In this document: positions 52,237 through 61,640 of the stretch, piece by piece
Layout: each line of letters begins with the position of its first letter
Position numbering within the stretch: position 1 is the stretch's first letter
Origin: Rhodobacter viridis
GTDB taxonomy: Bacteria; Pseudomonadota; Alphaproteobacteria; Rhodobacterales; Rhodobacteraceae
Length of the DNA stretch: 64,000 bases
Direction: 5' to 3'
Assembly (NCBI RefSeq): GCF_003217355.1
Contig: NZ_QJTK01000015.1
Coordinates: forward strand, 1-64,000
Program-made: the position numbers and the translations under genes
Notes under the pieces: generated by a model
Told to the model about the DNA's origin: nothing
The model's input: the letters and a program-made list of their open reading frames with translations, nothing else
The model's database searches: none

Positions 52237-54864
52237 ATGGCCGTCGTCGTTGTCGAATCCCCCGCCAAGGCCAAGACGATCAACAAGTATCTCGGCTCCG
52301 ACTATACCGTCTTGGCCTCTTTCGGTCACGTCCGCGATCTGCCGCCGAAGGATGGCTCGGTCGATCCCGACGCCGATTTCGAGATGAAATGGGAAGTGGC
52401 GGCGGACAGCAAGAAGCATATCCGCGCCATCACCGAGGCGCTCGCGAATGATGACGAACTGATCCTTGCAACCGACCCTGATCGCGAGGGCGAGGCGATT
52501 TCGTGGCACCTGCAGCAGGCGCTCGCGCCGAAGCTGAAGAAGAAGAAGGTCAGCCGCGTCACCTTCAACGCGATCACCAAATCGGCGATCACCGAGGCGA
52601 TGAAGGCGCCCCGAGAGGTCGACCAAGCCTTGGTCGATGCCTATCTGGCCCGTCGCGCGCTCGATTACCTCGTGGGGTTCAACCTGTCTCCGGTTCTGTG
52701 GCGCAAGCTGCCGGGCGCGAAATCGGCCGGTCGGGTGCAGTCGGTCTGCCTGCGCCTCATCGTCGAGCGCGAGATGGAGATCGAGGCCTTCCGCGCCCGC
52801 GAATACTGGACGGTGACGGCCGAACTGACCACCCCGCGCGGCCAGACCTTCACCGCGCGACTGACGGTTCTGGGCGGCAAGAAGCTCGACAAGTTCGATC
52901 TGACGACCGCGACCGATGCGGAACTGGCGGTGCAGGCCGTGACGAGCCGCGATCTCACCGTGAAATCGGTCGAGGCGAAACCGGCCTCGCGCAACCCCTA
53001 TCCGCCCTTCATGACCTCGACCCTGCAACAGGAAGCCAGCCGCAAGTTCGGCATGGGGGCGAAGGCCTGCATGTCGGCGGCGCAGCGGCTTTATGAAGCC
53101 GGTCACATCACCTACATGCGGACCGACGGCATCGACATGGCGCCCGAGGCGGTGATGGCCGCCCGCGACGAGATCAAGCGCCGCTTTGGCGACAACTACG
53201 TTCCGTCCTCGCCGCGGATGTACAAGAACAAGGCGAAGAACGCGCAGGAAGCGCACGAATGCATTCGCCCCACCGACATGTCGGCCTCGCCCGAAAAGCT
53301 GAAGCTCGCCGATGACCAGTGGAAGCTTTACGACCTGATCTGGAAGCGCACGCTCGCCAGCCAGATGTCGGCCGCGGTGATGGAACGGACCACGGTCGAT
53401 GTCGGCTCGAAGGACAACGAAGTCGAGTTGCGCGCCACCGGTCAGGTGGTGACCTTTGACGGCTTTCTGAAGATCTACGATCAGGGCCGCGACGATGACG
53501 AGGGCGACGATGGCGCCCGTCTGCCGCAGATCATGCAGGGCGAGCCCGCGAAGAAAGGGGCGATCACCCCCGAGCAGCATTTCACCCAGCCGCCGCCGCG
53601 TTACACCGAGGCGACCTTGGTGAAACGGATGGAGGAGCTCGGCATCGGGCGGCCTTCCACCTATGCCTCGATCCTGACGACGATCGTCGACCGCGGCTAT
53701 GTGCGCAAGGACAAGAACCGGCTGATCCCCGAGGACACCGGGCGGCTGGTGACGGCGTTCCTGTCGAACTACTTCCGCCGCTATGTGGAATATGATTTCA
53801 CCGCCGATCTGGAAACGGAACTCGACGACATTTCCGCGGGCGACCGTCCCTACAAGGACGTTCTGGCCCGGTTCTGGCGCGATTTCTCGGCCGCTTTGGG
53901 CGAGACCGCGGATCTGCGCATCGGCGAAGTGCTCGACAAGATCGACGAAGTGCTTGGCCCGCATCTTTACCCGGTGCGTGCAGATGGCTCGGACCCGCGC
54001 TCCTGCCCGGTCTGCTCGGCCGGTCGGCTGCATCTGAAGACCGCGCGCTCGGGCGGGGCCTTCATCGGCTGCGGCAATTACCCGGAATGCCGGTACACAA
54101 GGCCGCTTTCGGCCCCCGCCGATGGCGAAGTGGGCGTGCTGGATGGCAAGGTGCTGGGCGAGGATGAAGGCCAGCAGATCACGCTGCGCGTCGGTCGCTT
54201 CGGCCCCTATATCCAGAAGGGCGAGGCGAGCGAGGAGGTTCCGAAACCGCCGCGCGCCAGCCTGCCGAAGGGCTGGTCGCCCGAAAGCATCGATCTGGAC
54301 CGCGCGTTGCAGCTGTTGAACCTGCCGCGCCCGATCGGCAACCACCCCGAGGATGGCGCGCTGGTCGAGGCCGGTATCGGTCGCTTCGGCCCCTATGTGA
54401 AGCACAACAGCACCTACGCGAACCTGCCCGATGTCGAAGAGGTCTTCACCATCGGCATGAACCGCGCGGTCGAGGTGCTGGCGCTGAAGGCCGCCCGTGG
54501 GGCCGGTCGCGGGGCCGCGGCGGCGCAACCGCTGAAGGATCTGGGCGAACACCCGGACGGCGGCGTGGTGCAGGTGATGCCCGGCCGCTACGGGCCCTAT
54601 GTGAAATGGGGCAAGGTCAATGCGACGCTGCCGAAGGGCACCGAGCCCGAGGCGATGACGCTGGAGGAGGCGCTGCCGCTGCTGGAGGCGAAGGCGGGCA
54701 AGGGGGCCAAGAAGACCGCGCCGAAAAAGACCGCCAAACCTGCCGCCGAGAAGAAGGCCCCGGCGAAGAAGGCTGCCGCGAAGACCACGGCCGCGAAGAA
54801 GCCCGCCGCCAAGAAAGCCGCCCCGAAAAAGGCTGCCGCGAGCGAGGATGTGGTCGAGGACTGA
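52237..54864 (+). CDS. topA: DNA topoisomerase I
   Basis: An 875-residue type IA topoisomerase. Toprim block VVVESPAKAKTINKYLG and DPDREGEAISWHLQQAL, active-site Tyr293 in ITYMRTDGIDM, and GIGRPSTYASILTTI. A single C-terminal zinc ribbon (CPVCSAGRLHLK...CGNYPECRYT) is followed by repeated TopA C-terminal domains (GRFGPYIQKGE, GRFGPYVKHNS, GRYGPYVKWGK) and a Lys/Ala-rich tail (KKTAPKKTAKPAAEKKAPAK), typical of alphaproteobacteria. Relaxes negative supercoils. Confidence 0.97.
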   Translation: MAVVVVESPAKAKTINKYLGSDYTVLASFGHVRDLPPKDGSVDPDADFEMKWEVAADSKKHIRAITEALANDDELILATDPDREGEAISWHLQQALAPKLKKKKVSRVTFNAITKSAITEAMKAPREVDQALVDAYLARRALDYLVGFNLSPVLWRKLPGAKSAGRVQSVCLRLIVEREMEIEAFRAREYWTVTAELTTPRGQTFTARLTVLGGKKLDKFDLTTATDAELAVQAVTSRDLTVKSVEAKPASRNPYPPFMTSTLQQEASRKFGMGAKACMSAAQRLYEAGHITYMRTDGIDMAPEAVMAARDEIKRRFGDNYVPSSPRMYKNKAKNAQEAHECIRPTDMSASPEKLKLADDQWKLYDLIWKRTLASQMSAAVMERTTVDVGSKDNEVELRATGQVVTFDGFLKIYDQGRDDDEGDDGARLPQIMQGEPAKKGAITPEQHFTQPPPRYTEATLVKRMEELGIGRPSTYASILTTIVDRGYVRKDKNRLIPEDTGRLVTAFLSNYFRRYVEYDFTADLETELDDISAGDRPYKDVLARFWRDFSAALGETADLRIGEVLDKIDEVLGPHLYPVRADGSDPRSCPVCSAGRLHLKTARSGGAFIGCGNYPECRYTRPLSAPADGEVGVLDGKVLGEDEGQQITLRVGRFGPYIQKGEASEEVPKPPRASLPKGWSPESIDLDRALQLLNLPRPIGNHPEDGALVEAGIGRFGPYVKHNSTYANLPDVEEVFTIGMNRAVEVLALKAARGAGRGAAAAQPLKDLGEHPDGGVVQVMPGRYGPYVKWGKVNATLPKGTEPEAMTLEEALPLLEAKAGKGAKKTAPKKTAKPAAEKKAPAKKAAAKTTAAKKPAAKKAAPKKAAASEDVVED

Positions 54865-54939
54865 CGCCTCGCCGCAACGCGGCAATTGACTTGGCCCCTC
54901 GGCCTTGCGAAGCTTTGCGCAAGGTAACGGGAGGGTTTC

Positions 54940-55641
54940 ATGAACAAGATCTACGGCTCGGCGGGTGAGGCTCTGGACGGGCTTCTCTCCGACGGGATGA
55001 TGCTGGCGGCGGGGGGCTTTGGCCTCTGCGGCATCCCCGAAATGCTGATCGATGCGCTCGTTGAAAGCGGCATCAAGGACATCACCATCGCCTCGAACAA
55101 CTGCGGCGTGGACGGCTTCGGTCTGGGCAAGCTTCTCGACACCCGGCAGATCAAGAAGATGATCTCGTCCTATGTCGGCGAGAATGCGGAATTCATGCGC
55201 CAGTATCTGTCGGGCGAGCTTGAGCTTGAATTCAACCCGCAAGGCACGCTCGCCGAGCGGATGCGGGCGGGCGGCTGCGGCATTCCGGGCTTTTACACCA
55301 AGACCGGCGTCGGCACCGTGGTCGCCGAGGGCAAGGAGCACAAGGAGTTCGATGGCGAGACCTACATCCTTGAACGCGCCATCGTCGCCGATGTCTCGCT
55401 GGTCAAGGCATGGAAGGCCGATCCCTCGGGCAATGCGGTGTTCCGCAAGACCGCGCGCAACTTCAACCCGCCGGCCGCGATGTGCGGCAAGATCTGCGTG
55501 ATGGAGGTCGAAGAAATCGTGCCCCTGGGCAGCCTTGACCCCGACACGATCCACCTGCCCGGGATCTACGTGCACCGGCTCATTCAGGGCCAACACGAGA
55601 AGCGCATCGAACAGCGCACCACCAGAAAGCGGGAGGCCTGA
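54940..55641 (+). CDS. scoA: succinyl-CoA:3-ketoacid CoA-transferase subunit A
   Basis: A 233-residue subunit. [20 protein letters not shown] and [18 protein letters not shown] are the common opening; [15 protein letters not shown] and [39 protein letters not shown] are family blocks. With subunit B it transfers CoA between succinyl-CoA and acetoacetate, feeding ketone bodies or polyhydroxybutyrate breakdown products into central metabolism. Subunit B begins 3 bases after the stop. Confidence 0.94.
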   Translation: MNKIYGSAGEALDGLLSDGMMLAAGGFGLCGIPEMLIDALVESGIKDITIASNNCGVDGFGLGKLLDTRQIKKMISSYVGENAEFMRQYLSGELELEFNPQGTLAERMRAGGCGIPGFYTKTGVGTVVAEGKEHKEFDGETYILERAIVADVSLVKAWKADPSGNAVFRKTARNFNPPAAMCGKICVMEVEEIVPLGSLDPDTIHLPGIYVHRLIQGQHEKRIEQRTTRKREA

Positions 55642-55644
55642 GCC

Positions 55645-56271
55645 ATGTGGGATCGCAACCAGATGGCGGCGCGGGCCGCCAAGGAACTGAAAGACGGGAC
55701 TTATGTGAACCTCGGCATCGGCATTCCGACGCTGGTGCCGAACTTCATCCCGCCGGGCGTCTCGGTGACGTTGCAATCGGAAAACGGCATGCTCGGCATG
55801 GGGCCTTTCCCCTATGAGGGCGAGGAAGACCCGGATCTGATCAACGCGGGCAAGCAGACGATCACCGAGCTGCCGCAGACCGCCTATTTCGACTCTGCCA
55901 CCAGCTTCGGGATGATCCGCGGCGGCAAGATCGCGATGGCGATTTTGGGCGCGATGGAAGTCTCGGAAACGGGCGATCTGGCGAACTGGATGATCCCGGG
56001 CAAGCTCGTCAAGGGCATGGGCGGCGCCATGGACCTTGTGGCCGGGGTGAAGCGGGTTGTGGTCGTCATGGATCACACCAACAAGGCGGGCGAGTCGAAG
56101 GTGCTGCACGCCTGCACCCTGCCGCTCACCGGCAAAGCGGTGGTGGACCGGATCATCTCGAACCTCGGGGTTCTGGATGTGGTGCCGGGCGGCCTCAAGA
56201 TCGTCGAGCTGGCCGATGGCGTGACCGAGGCGGAGTTGCGCGCCGCCACCGAAGCGACGATCGTCGATTGA
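55645..56271 (+). CDS. scoB: succinyl-CoA:3-ketoacid CoA-transferase subunit B
   Basis: A 208-residue catalytic subunit with the active-site Glu in [20 protein letters not shown] and the usual [18 protein letters not shown] and [27 protein letters not shown] perfect-stem intrinsic terminator follows 10 bases after the stop. Operon scoAB. Confidence 0.95.
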   Translation: MWDRNQMAARAAKELKDGTYVNLGIGIPTLVPNFIPPGVSVTLQSENGMLGMGPFPYEGEEDPDLINAGKQTITELPQTAYFDSATSFGMIRGGKIAMAILGAMEVSETGDLANWMIPGKLVKGMGGAMDLVAGVKRVVVVMDHTNKAGESKVLHACTLPLTGKAVVDRIISNLGVLDVVPGGLKIVELADGVTEAELRAATEATIVD

Positions 56272-56280
56272 CACGTCAGG

Positions 56281-56303
56281 GCCCCGCCTTCGGGCGGGGC
56301 TTT
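56281..56303 (+). terminator. intrinsic terminator after scoAB
   Basis: Stem GCCCCGCC / GGCGGGGC with a TTCG loop and a TTT tail, 9 bases after the stop codon of scoB. Confidence 0.85.
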
Positions 56304-56321
56304 GCGCCTGCGGCGCGAAGG

Positions 56322-56400
56322 GCGTATTTGCACCAAGAAAAAGCTGCGGGTCTTTTTCTTGGTAGAAATACGCCGGGGTGAGCGGCAAAGCCGCGAGGGG
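56322..56400. repeat. palindromic intergenic repeat (CTTGG...AAATACGCC family)
   Basis: GCGTATTTGCACCAAGAAAA pairs with TTTTCTTGGTAGAAATACGC around CTGCGGGT, a ~22-bp imperfect stem. The second arm continues as GGGGTGAGCGGCAAAGCCGC. This is the palindromic form of the element seen at 34376, 41064 and 45465. Confidence 0.7.
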
Positions 56401-56433
56401 CAGCGCCCTTTAACCTTTCCCTAATATTGTCCC

Positions 56434-56447
56434 TTGTTGCGCAACAA
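56434..56447. promoter_or_regulatory. 14-bp perfect palindrome upstream of the flippase-like gene
   Basis: TTGTTGC/GCAACAA, a perfect dyad 41 bases upstream of ATG 56488. TTAACCAT, the CtrA half-site sequence known from Caulobacter, is at 56467-56474. Neither is proved functional; placement fits a regulatory role for the dprE cassette. Confidence 0.45.
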
Positions 56448-56487
56448 CGTCATCTTGCTGCCCCAATTAACCATTAGGCCGCGGGGA

Positions 56488-57477
56488 ATGATGAGCCAGA
56501 CGCCCGACCTTTCTGCCCCCCTTGAAACGCGCTCCTGGCGCGAGCGGATCATGGTGCCCGCCCTGATCGGGCTTGTCCTGCTTGGGCTCTGGGGCGTGGG
56601 ATCGGCCACCGGCTGGGCCGAGATCGGCGCGCAACTCGCCCGGTTGCACCCTTGGCAGGTGGCGGCACTGCTGGCGCTGTCGGCGGGGAACTACCTGTTG
56701 CGCAGCCTGCGCTGGCACGGGCTGGCGCGGCGGCTCGGCCTGCCGACAGGTCTGGCACAGAACCTGCGGCATTATCTGGGCGGCTTTGCCATGTCGGTGA
56801 CGCCGGGCCGTCTGGGCGAGCTGGTGCGGATGCGCTGGCTGAAGCGCGAGACCGGCTGGGCGATCGAGCGCACGGCGCCCCTTGCCCTGATGGACCGGGC
56901 GGGCGATCTGGCGGTGATGGCGCTCTTGCTGGCGCTTGGTCTGACGCTGGCCTCGGGCGGCATCGCGGGGGCGGTGCCCGTCGTCGTGCTCGCCTTGGCC
57001 GCCGCCATCGTCGCCACCCGGCCGCGGCTGCTCTCGGCACTCGTCACCCTGCTGTACCGCACCCTGGGCCGGTTTCCGCGCCTCTTTGCCCGCGCCCGCG
57101 GCGCCGCGCGGCTGCTTGCACGCTTCAGCCACGGCCCGACGCTCGCGCTGGTGCTGGGGCTCGGGTTCATTGGCTGGCTGGCCGAAGGCTATGCCTTCCA
57201 CCTGCTTTTAGGCTTCATGGGCGCCGATATCGGCCTGTGGAAAGCGCTGTCGATCTTCGTCTTTTCGACACTCGCGGGCGGGCTGACCGGCGCCCCCGGC
57301 GGGCTTGGCGGCGCCGAGGCGGCGATGGTGGCGCTACTGTCGCTGGAGGACGTGCCGCTCGAAATCTCGGTTCCGGCGACCGCGGTGATCCGGCTGACGA
57401 CGCTCTGGTTTGCCATCGCCATTGGTCTCGCGGTCTTTCCGATGGCCGAGCGCGCCTCGGTCCGGGCCGGGGCATAG
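56488..57477 (+). CDS. lysylphosphatidylglycerol synthetase-type membrane protein (UPF0104)
   Basis: A 329-residue protein with eight or so hydrophobic helices. The features are those of the LPG synthase transmembrane family: LARLHPWQVAALLALSAGNYLLRSLRWHGLARRLG, GGFAMSVTPGRLGELVRMRWLKRETG and STLAGGLTGAPGGLGGAEAAMVALL. Several such proteins act as flippases or accessory proteins in lipid-linked sugar pathways. The downstream DprE1-like gene starts 9 bases after the stop, suggesting a role in the same pathway. ATG at 56488 or 56491 are both possible. Confidence 0.85.
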   Translation: MMSQTPDLSAPLETRSWRERIMVPALIGLVLLGLWGVGSATGWAEIGAQLARLHPWQVAALLALSAGNYLLRSLRWHGLARRLGLPTGLAQNLRHYLGGFAMSVTPGRLGELVRMRWLKRETGWAIERTAPLALMDRAGDLAVMALLLALGLTLASGGIAGAVPVVVLALAAAIVATRPRLLSALVTLLYRTLGRFPRLFARARGAARLLARFSHGPTLALVLGLGFIGWLAEGYAFHLLLGFMGADIGLWKALSIFVFSTLAGGLTGAPGGLGGAEAAMVALLSLEDVPLEISVPATAVIRLTTLWFAIAIGLAVFPMAERASVRAGA

Positions 57478-57486
57478 GGGGCGATC

Positions 57487-58782
57487 ATGGCCTTCAAGCA
57501 CACGGAATATGCGGGCTGGGGACGGGCGCTGCGGGCCTCGGGCACGGTGGCCCGGCCCGATCGCGCGAGCCTGCTGGCCGCCCTTGATCCCGCCCCCGCC
57601 TTCGGCATGCGCCGCTCCTATGGCGATGCGGCGCTGAACCATGGCGGCCGCGCCATCGACATGAGCGGGCTCGACCGCTTCCTTGCCTTTGACGCCGAGA
57701 CCGGGATCCTTGAGCTGGAAGCGGGCGTCCGCATCGGCGAGGTGGCCGCAGCCTTCGCGCCGCGCGGCTTCCTGCCCGCGGTGATGCCGGGCACCGGCTT
57801 TGCCACGGTGGGCGGCTGCATCGCGCAGGACGTGCATGGCAAGAACCACCATCACGCGGGCAGTTTCGGCGCGCATGTGGCCGAGATCACGCTCTGGCAG
57901 AGCGGCACCCTTGTCCCCGTTCTGCCGGGCACGCCCCTTTTCCGCGCCACCGTCGGCGGGCTGGGGCAGACCGGCGCCATCGTCAGCGCAAAGCTGCGGC
58001 TGGTGCCGTGCAAGGGCACGGTGATGCTGGTCACGGAACGCCGCGCCCGCGACTGGAACCATCACCTGAGCCTTCTGGACAGCTCGACCGCGACCTATAC
58101 GGTGGGCTGGATCGATGCGACCGCCACTGGCGCCAGCCTTGGCCGCGGCATCGTCGAAGAGGGCGAGGTCGCCCGCGGTCTGGTGAAGAAACGGGCCAAG
58201 GCCGCAAAAGTGCCGATGGATGCGCCGCATTTCGCGCTCTCGGCGCCGATCGTGCGCGCCTTCAACGCGGCCTATTACGCCCGTGTGCCTGCCGCCGGGC
58301 GGACGGTGGTACGGCCGATGGCGGATTTCTTCTTTCCGCTCGACAAGATCCTCGATTGGAACCGGCTTTACGGCAAGCGCGGCTTTCATCAGTTCCAATG
58401 CGTCGTGCCGCTGGGGGCCGCGGGCGCGCTGCGGGCGATGCTCGACCGCATTGCCACTTCGGGCCTTGCCTCGCCCCTCGCCGTGCTCAAGCGGATGGGG
58501 CCGGGGCGGGCCGGGTATCTCTCCTTCCCGATGGAGGGCTACACCCTTGCCGTCGATTTCCCGAACCGGGCCGCGGCGCGCGATCTGATCCGCGCCTTGG
58601 AAGCAGACACCGCCGAAGCGGGCGGGCGGCTTTATTTCGCCAAGGATGCGCTGGCCGAGGGCGCGCGCATCCGCGCCATGTATCCCGAATTGCCGGCCTG
58701 GCAGCAGGAGGTGGCGAAAGCCGATCCCGCCCGGGCCTATGAGACCGACCTTGTGCGTCGGCTGAACCTGAGGAATGCCTGA
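57487..58782 (+). CDS. DprE1-like FAD-dependent oxidoreductase (decaprenylphosphoryl-beta-D-ribose 2-oxidase type)
   Basis: A 431-residue flavoprotein of the vanillyl-alcohol-oxidase fold. The signatures are those of DprE1: MRRSYGDAALNHGGRAIDMS, MPGTGFATVGGCIAQDVHGKNHHHAGSFGAHV and a cap domain with DFFFPLDKILDWNRLYGKRGFHQFQCVVP. In mycobacteria DprE1 oxidises decaprenylphosphoryl ribose, which DprE2 then reduces to the arabinose form. Next to a DprE2-like gene (1 base after the stop), the pair likely makes a polyprenylphosphoryl arabinose. Homologues also exist in some alphaproteobacteria. Confidence 0.88.
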   Translation: MAFKHTEYAGWGRALRASGTVARPDRASLLAALDPAPAFGMRRSYGDAALNHGGRAIDMSGLDRFLAFDAETGILELEAGVRIGEVAAAFAPRGFLPAVMPGTGFATVGGCIAQDVHGKNHHHAGSFGAHVAEITLWQSGTLVPVLPGTPLFRATVGGLGQTGAIVSAKLRLVPCKGTVMLVTERRARDWNHHLSLLDSSTATYTVGWIDATATGASLGRGIVEEGEVARGLVKKRAKAAKVPMDAPHFALSAPIVRAFNAAYYARVPAAGRTVVRPMADFFFPLDKILDWNRLYGKRGFHQFQCVVPLGAAGALRAMLDRIATSGLASPLAVLKRMGPGRAGYLSFPMEGYTLAVDFPNRAAARDLIRALEADTAEAGGRLYFAKDALAEGARIRAMYPELPAWQQEVAKADPARAYETDLVRRLNLRNA

Positions 58783-58783
58783 G

Positions 58784-59530
58784 ATGCAGAACTGGATCAT
58801 GCAACATTGGGTTGTTTTGGGAGCCGGATCCGACATGGCCCGCCCCTTCCTGCGCCGCCTTGCGGGTGAAGGCGCAAGCCTGTTTCTGGCCGGTCGCACT
58901 GCCGCCGATCTCGAAACGCTGGCGCAGGATCTGCGTCTGCGGGGCGCGGCGGCGGCCGAGGTGATGGCGTTTGACGCCCGCGACGCCGCGGACTATCCGG
59001 CGCTTGTGGCCCGGTTGGCCGCTTGCGAGGGCGTGCTGAACGCGGCCTCTTTCGTTGGCTCGATGCCGGATCAGGCGGCGATCGATGCCGATCCGGGGCT
59101 GATCGCGGGAGTCATTGCCGACAATTTCACCGGGCCTGCGACCTTCCTGAGCCTGCTTGCCCCGGTTCTGGAAGCCCGCGGCACGGGCGTCGTCGTCGGT
59201 GTCGGCTCGGTCGCGGGCGACCGGGGGCGCGTTGGCAACTATGTCTACGGCGCGGCGAAGGCGGCTTTTGCGACCTATCTTTCCGGCCTGCGCAACCGGC
59301 TTGGGCGGAAGGGCGTGCATGTGATGACGGTGAAACCGGGCCCCGTGGAAACCCGGATGACCGCGGGGATGAAGCTGCCCTTCATGACGACGCCCGAGGC
59401 CGTGGCCGAAGATATCCTGCAAGGCATCGCCAAGCGTCGCAACGAGATCTACACGGCGAAGATCTGGTTCCTGATCATGCGGGTGATCTGCCACATCCCG
59501 GAGCCGATCTTCAAGAAACTGTCGATCTGA
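58784..59530 (+). CDS. DprE2-like short-chain dehydrogenase (decaprenylphosphoryl-2-keto-ribose reductase type)
   Basis: A 248-residue SDR. The cofactor motif is WVVLGAGSDMARPFLRRL (GxxSxxG variant without the usual third Gly), the catalytic pair is Y-x-x-x-K in YGAAKAAFATYLSGL, and the ending MRVICHIPEPIFKKLSI has a helical, membrane-associating character as in DprE2. It reduces the keto-sugar product of the upstream DprE1-like enzyme, by analogy. The ATG at 58784 is preceded by AGGA; the ATG at 58775 sits on that site. Confidence 0.85.
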   Translation: MQNWIMQHWVVLGAGSDMARPFLRRLAGEGASLFLAGRTAADLETLAQDLRLRGAAAAEVMAFDARDAADYPALVARLAACEGVLNAASFVGSMPDQAAIDADPGLIAGVIADNFTGPATFLSLLAPVLEARGTGVVVGVGSVAGDRGRVGNYVYGAAKAAFATYLSGLRNRLGRKGVHVMTVKPGPVETRMTAGMKLPFMTTPEAVAEDILQGIAKRRNEIYTAKIWFLIMRVICHIPEPIFKKLSI

Positions 59531-60316
59531 TCAGCCAAACGTCGGCGCCCGACGCGCCATATTGGCGGCAATCACCGCCATCTGATCGGGCTTGCCGATG
59601 AGGTCGATCTGCTCGCGGCTCTCCATTGCCAGCACCTCGGCCGCGGGCGCGGTATAGGCCGCCGTCACCAGCCGTTTCGCGGCCCGGATGGCACTGGGCG
59701 AGCGTCCGGCAATCGCCTGCGCCAGAGCCATCGCCCGGGCCAGCGGGTCCTCGGCCAGTTCGGTGACGAGACCCAGTCGCAGGGCCTCCTCGGCCGGGAG
59801 TTCCTCGGCCGTGTAGGTCATCCGCCGCAGCACATCGGCGCACAGAAGCTCGGGCAGGGTCACCATGCCGCCCATGTCGGGGATCAGGCCCCATTTCATC
59901 TCCATCACCGCAAGCCGCGTGCCGGGCGCGGCAATGCGGATGTCGGCCCCGGCGGCGAGTTGCAGCCCGGCGCCGAAGGCCACCCCGTGCAGGGCCGCGA
60001 TCACCGGCACCGGCAGCGCGCGCCAGCACAGCGAAAACTGCTGGAAGCGATTGGCGTCACCGTGGCTGCGCGGCGCGATCAGCGCCTCGGGGTCACCGAC
60101 CGCAAGGGCCGCGAAATTCGCCACATCGAGCCCGGCGCAAAAGGCCCGCCCCGCGCCCGTCAGCACCACCGCGCGCAGACCGGGCTCGGCGGCGAGCCTC
60201 TCGGCCGCGGCGATCACCGCGTCGATCATGGTGAAATCGACGGCGTTCATCTTGTCGGGCCGATTGAGCGTCACCACCGCCACGCCCTCGACCCAATGCA
60301 GGCTCACCCGTTCCAT
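59531..60316 (-). CDS. enoyl-CoA hydratase/isomerase family protein
   Basis: A 261-residue crotonase-fold protein. RPDKMNAVDFTMIDAV, GAGRAFCAGLDVANFAAL (oxyanion hole) and VFGAGLQLA-like GVAFGAGLQLAAGADIRIA, GLIPDMGGMVTLP are present. The usual acid/base Glu pair is not obvious, so the reaction (hydratase, isomerase or hydrolase) is undefined. It starts at ATG 60316 with a GGAGGG site. It converges on the DprE2-like gene (stops adjoin). Confidence 0.85.
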   Translation of the reverse strand: MERVSLHWVEGVAVVTLNRPDKMNAVDFTMIDAVIAAAERLAAEPGLRAVVLTGAGRAFCAGLDVANFAALAVGDPEALIAPRSHGDANRFQQFSLCWRALPVPVIAALHGVAFGAGLQLAAGADIRIAAPGTRLAVMEMKWGLIPDMGGMVTLPELLCADVLRRMTYTAEELPAEEALRLGLVTELAEDPLARAMALAQAIAGRSPSAIRAAKRLVTAAYTAPAAEVLAMESREQIDLIGKPDQMAVIAANMARRAPTFG

Positions 60317-60435
60317 CGCAACCCTCCCGTACTGGCCTCCCGTTTGCGCCATCAAACCACATCCCGCCCACCCGCGCCCGCATGACGCTGCGAAACGGGC
60401 TGGACGCATCGCGCCAAAGCCCCTAGCCATGTCGC

Positions 60436-61557
60436 ATGACCCAGATCCGCCTCACGCCGCTTGTCGCCAGCCTGCCCGCCACCGTTCCCTTCGTCGGCCC
60501 CGAGACGCAGGAGCGCCTGCGCGGCCGTCCGTTCACGGCGCGGCTTGGCGCGAATGAAAACGGCTTCGGGCCAAGCCCCCGCGCGATTGCCGCGATGGCC
60601 GCCGCGGCGGGCGAGGCCTGGATGTATGGCGACCCGGAAAACCACGACCTGAAAGAGGCGCTCGCCCGCGCGCACGGCTGCGGCCCCGAAAATGTCGTCG
60701 TGGGCGAGGGGATCGACGGGCTTTTGGGGTATCTGTGCCGGATGGTTCTGGAGCCGGGCGATGCGGTCGTGACCTCGGACGGGGCCTATCCGACCTTCAA
60801 CTTCCATGTCGCGGGTTTTGGCGGCGTGCTGCACAAGGCGCCCTACCGCAACGATGCCGAAGACCCCGAGGCGCTTCTGGCGCTGGCCCATCAGGTCCGC
60901 CCGAAGCTGCTGTATATCGCCAACCCGGACAATCCGATGGCGAGCCATCATCCGGGCACGGTGATCGCCGCGATGCTTGATCATCTGCCCGAGGGCACGC
61001 TGATGGTGCTTGATGAAGCCTATGTCGAGCTTGCTCCCGAGGGCACGGCGGCGCCGATCGCGGCCGACGATCCCCGGGTGATCCGGATGCGCACCTTTTC
61101 CAAGGCGCATGGGCTGGCGGGGGCGCGGGTGGGCTATGCGCTTGGCGCGGCGCCGCTGATTGCCGCCTTCGACAAGATCCGCAACCATTTCGGCATGAGC
61201 CGGATCTCGCAGGCCGGGGCCTTGGCGGCGCTCTCGGACACCACCTGGCAGGTCTACATGCGCCGCCTTGTCGCCGCCTCGCGCGATCGGATTGCGGCGA
61301 TTGCGGCCGAAAACGGCCTGACCGCCCTGCCCTCGGCCACCAACTTTGTCGCCATCGACTGCGGTGCCGATGGCGCCTTCGCCCGCGCCGTTCTGGCAGA
61401 GCTGACCGCGGCCGAGATCTTCGTGCGCAAGCCCGCTGTGCCGCCGCAAGACCGCTGCATCCGCATCTCTTGCGGGCCCGAGCCCGAGATGGCGGCACTC
61501 GCCGCGGCCCTGCCCGGTGCGCTGGCCCGCGCCAGAGCCGTGACAGCGGCGCGCTGA
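60436..61557 (+). CDS. HisC-like class I/II aminotransferase
   Basis: A 373-residue PLP enzyme of histidinol-phosphate aminotransferase type: RLGANENGFGPSPRAIAAM (N-terminal HisC signature), GDAVVTSDGAYPTFNFHVAGFG, LLYIANPDNPMASH and the PLP lysine in RTFSKAHGLAGARVGYALG. No his genes are nearby, so it may be a HisC paralogue acting on another amino acid such as aromatic residues. Starts close to the divergent enoyl-CoA hydratase gene. Confidence 0.88.
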   Translation: MTQIRLTPLVASLPATVPFVGPETQERLRGRPFTARLGANENGFGPSPRAIAAMAAAAGEAWMYGDPENHDLKEALARAHGCGPENVVVGEGIDGLLGYLCRMVLEPGDAVVTSDGAYPTFNFHVAGFGGVLHKAPYRNDAEDPEALLALAHQVRPKLLYIANPDNPMASHHPGTVIAAMLDHLPEGTLMVLDEAYVELAPEGTAAPIAADDPRVIRMRTFSKAHGLAGARVGYALGAAPLIAAFDKIRNHFGMSRISQAGALAALSDTTWQVYMRRLVAASRDRIAAIAAENGLTALPSATNFVAIDCGADGAFARAVLAELTAAEIFVRKPAVPPQDRCIRISCGPEPEMAALAAALPGALARARAVTAAR

Positions 61558-61640
61558 GTTCACGCAATCGCGCACCACGGTGATTTGCGCCCGGCCCCGC
61601 CCTGCCGCACCTTCTTCTGACCCGGTGTCAGGAGGAGCGC

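Noticed and set aside
51865-56388. A 1,507-codon minus-strand frame
   Set aside because: It lies antisense to topA and scoAB, which have clear homology and ribosome sites. GC-rich third positions keep antisense frames open in this genome.
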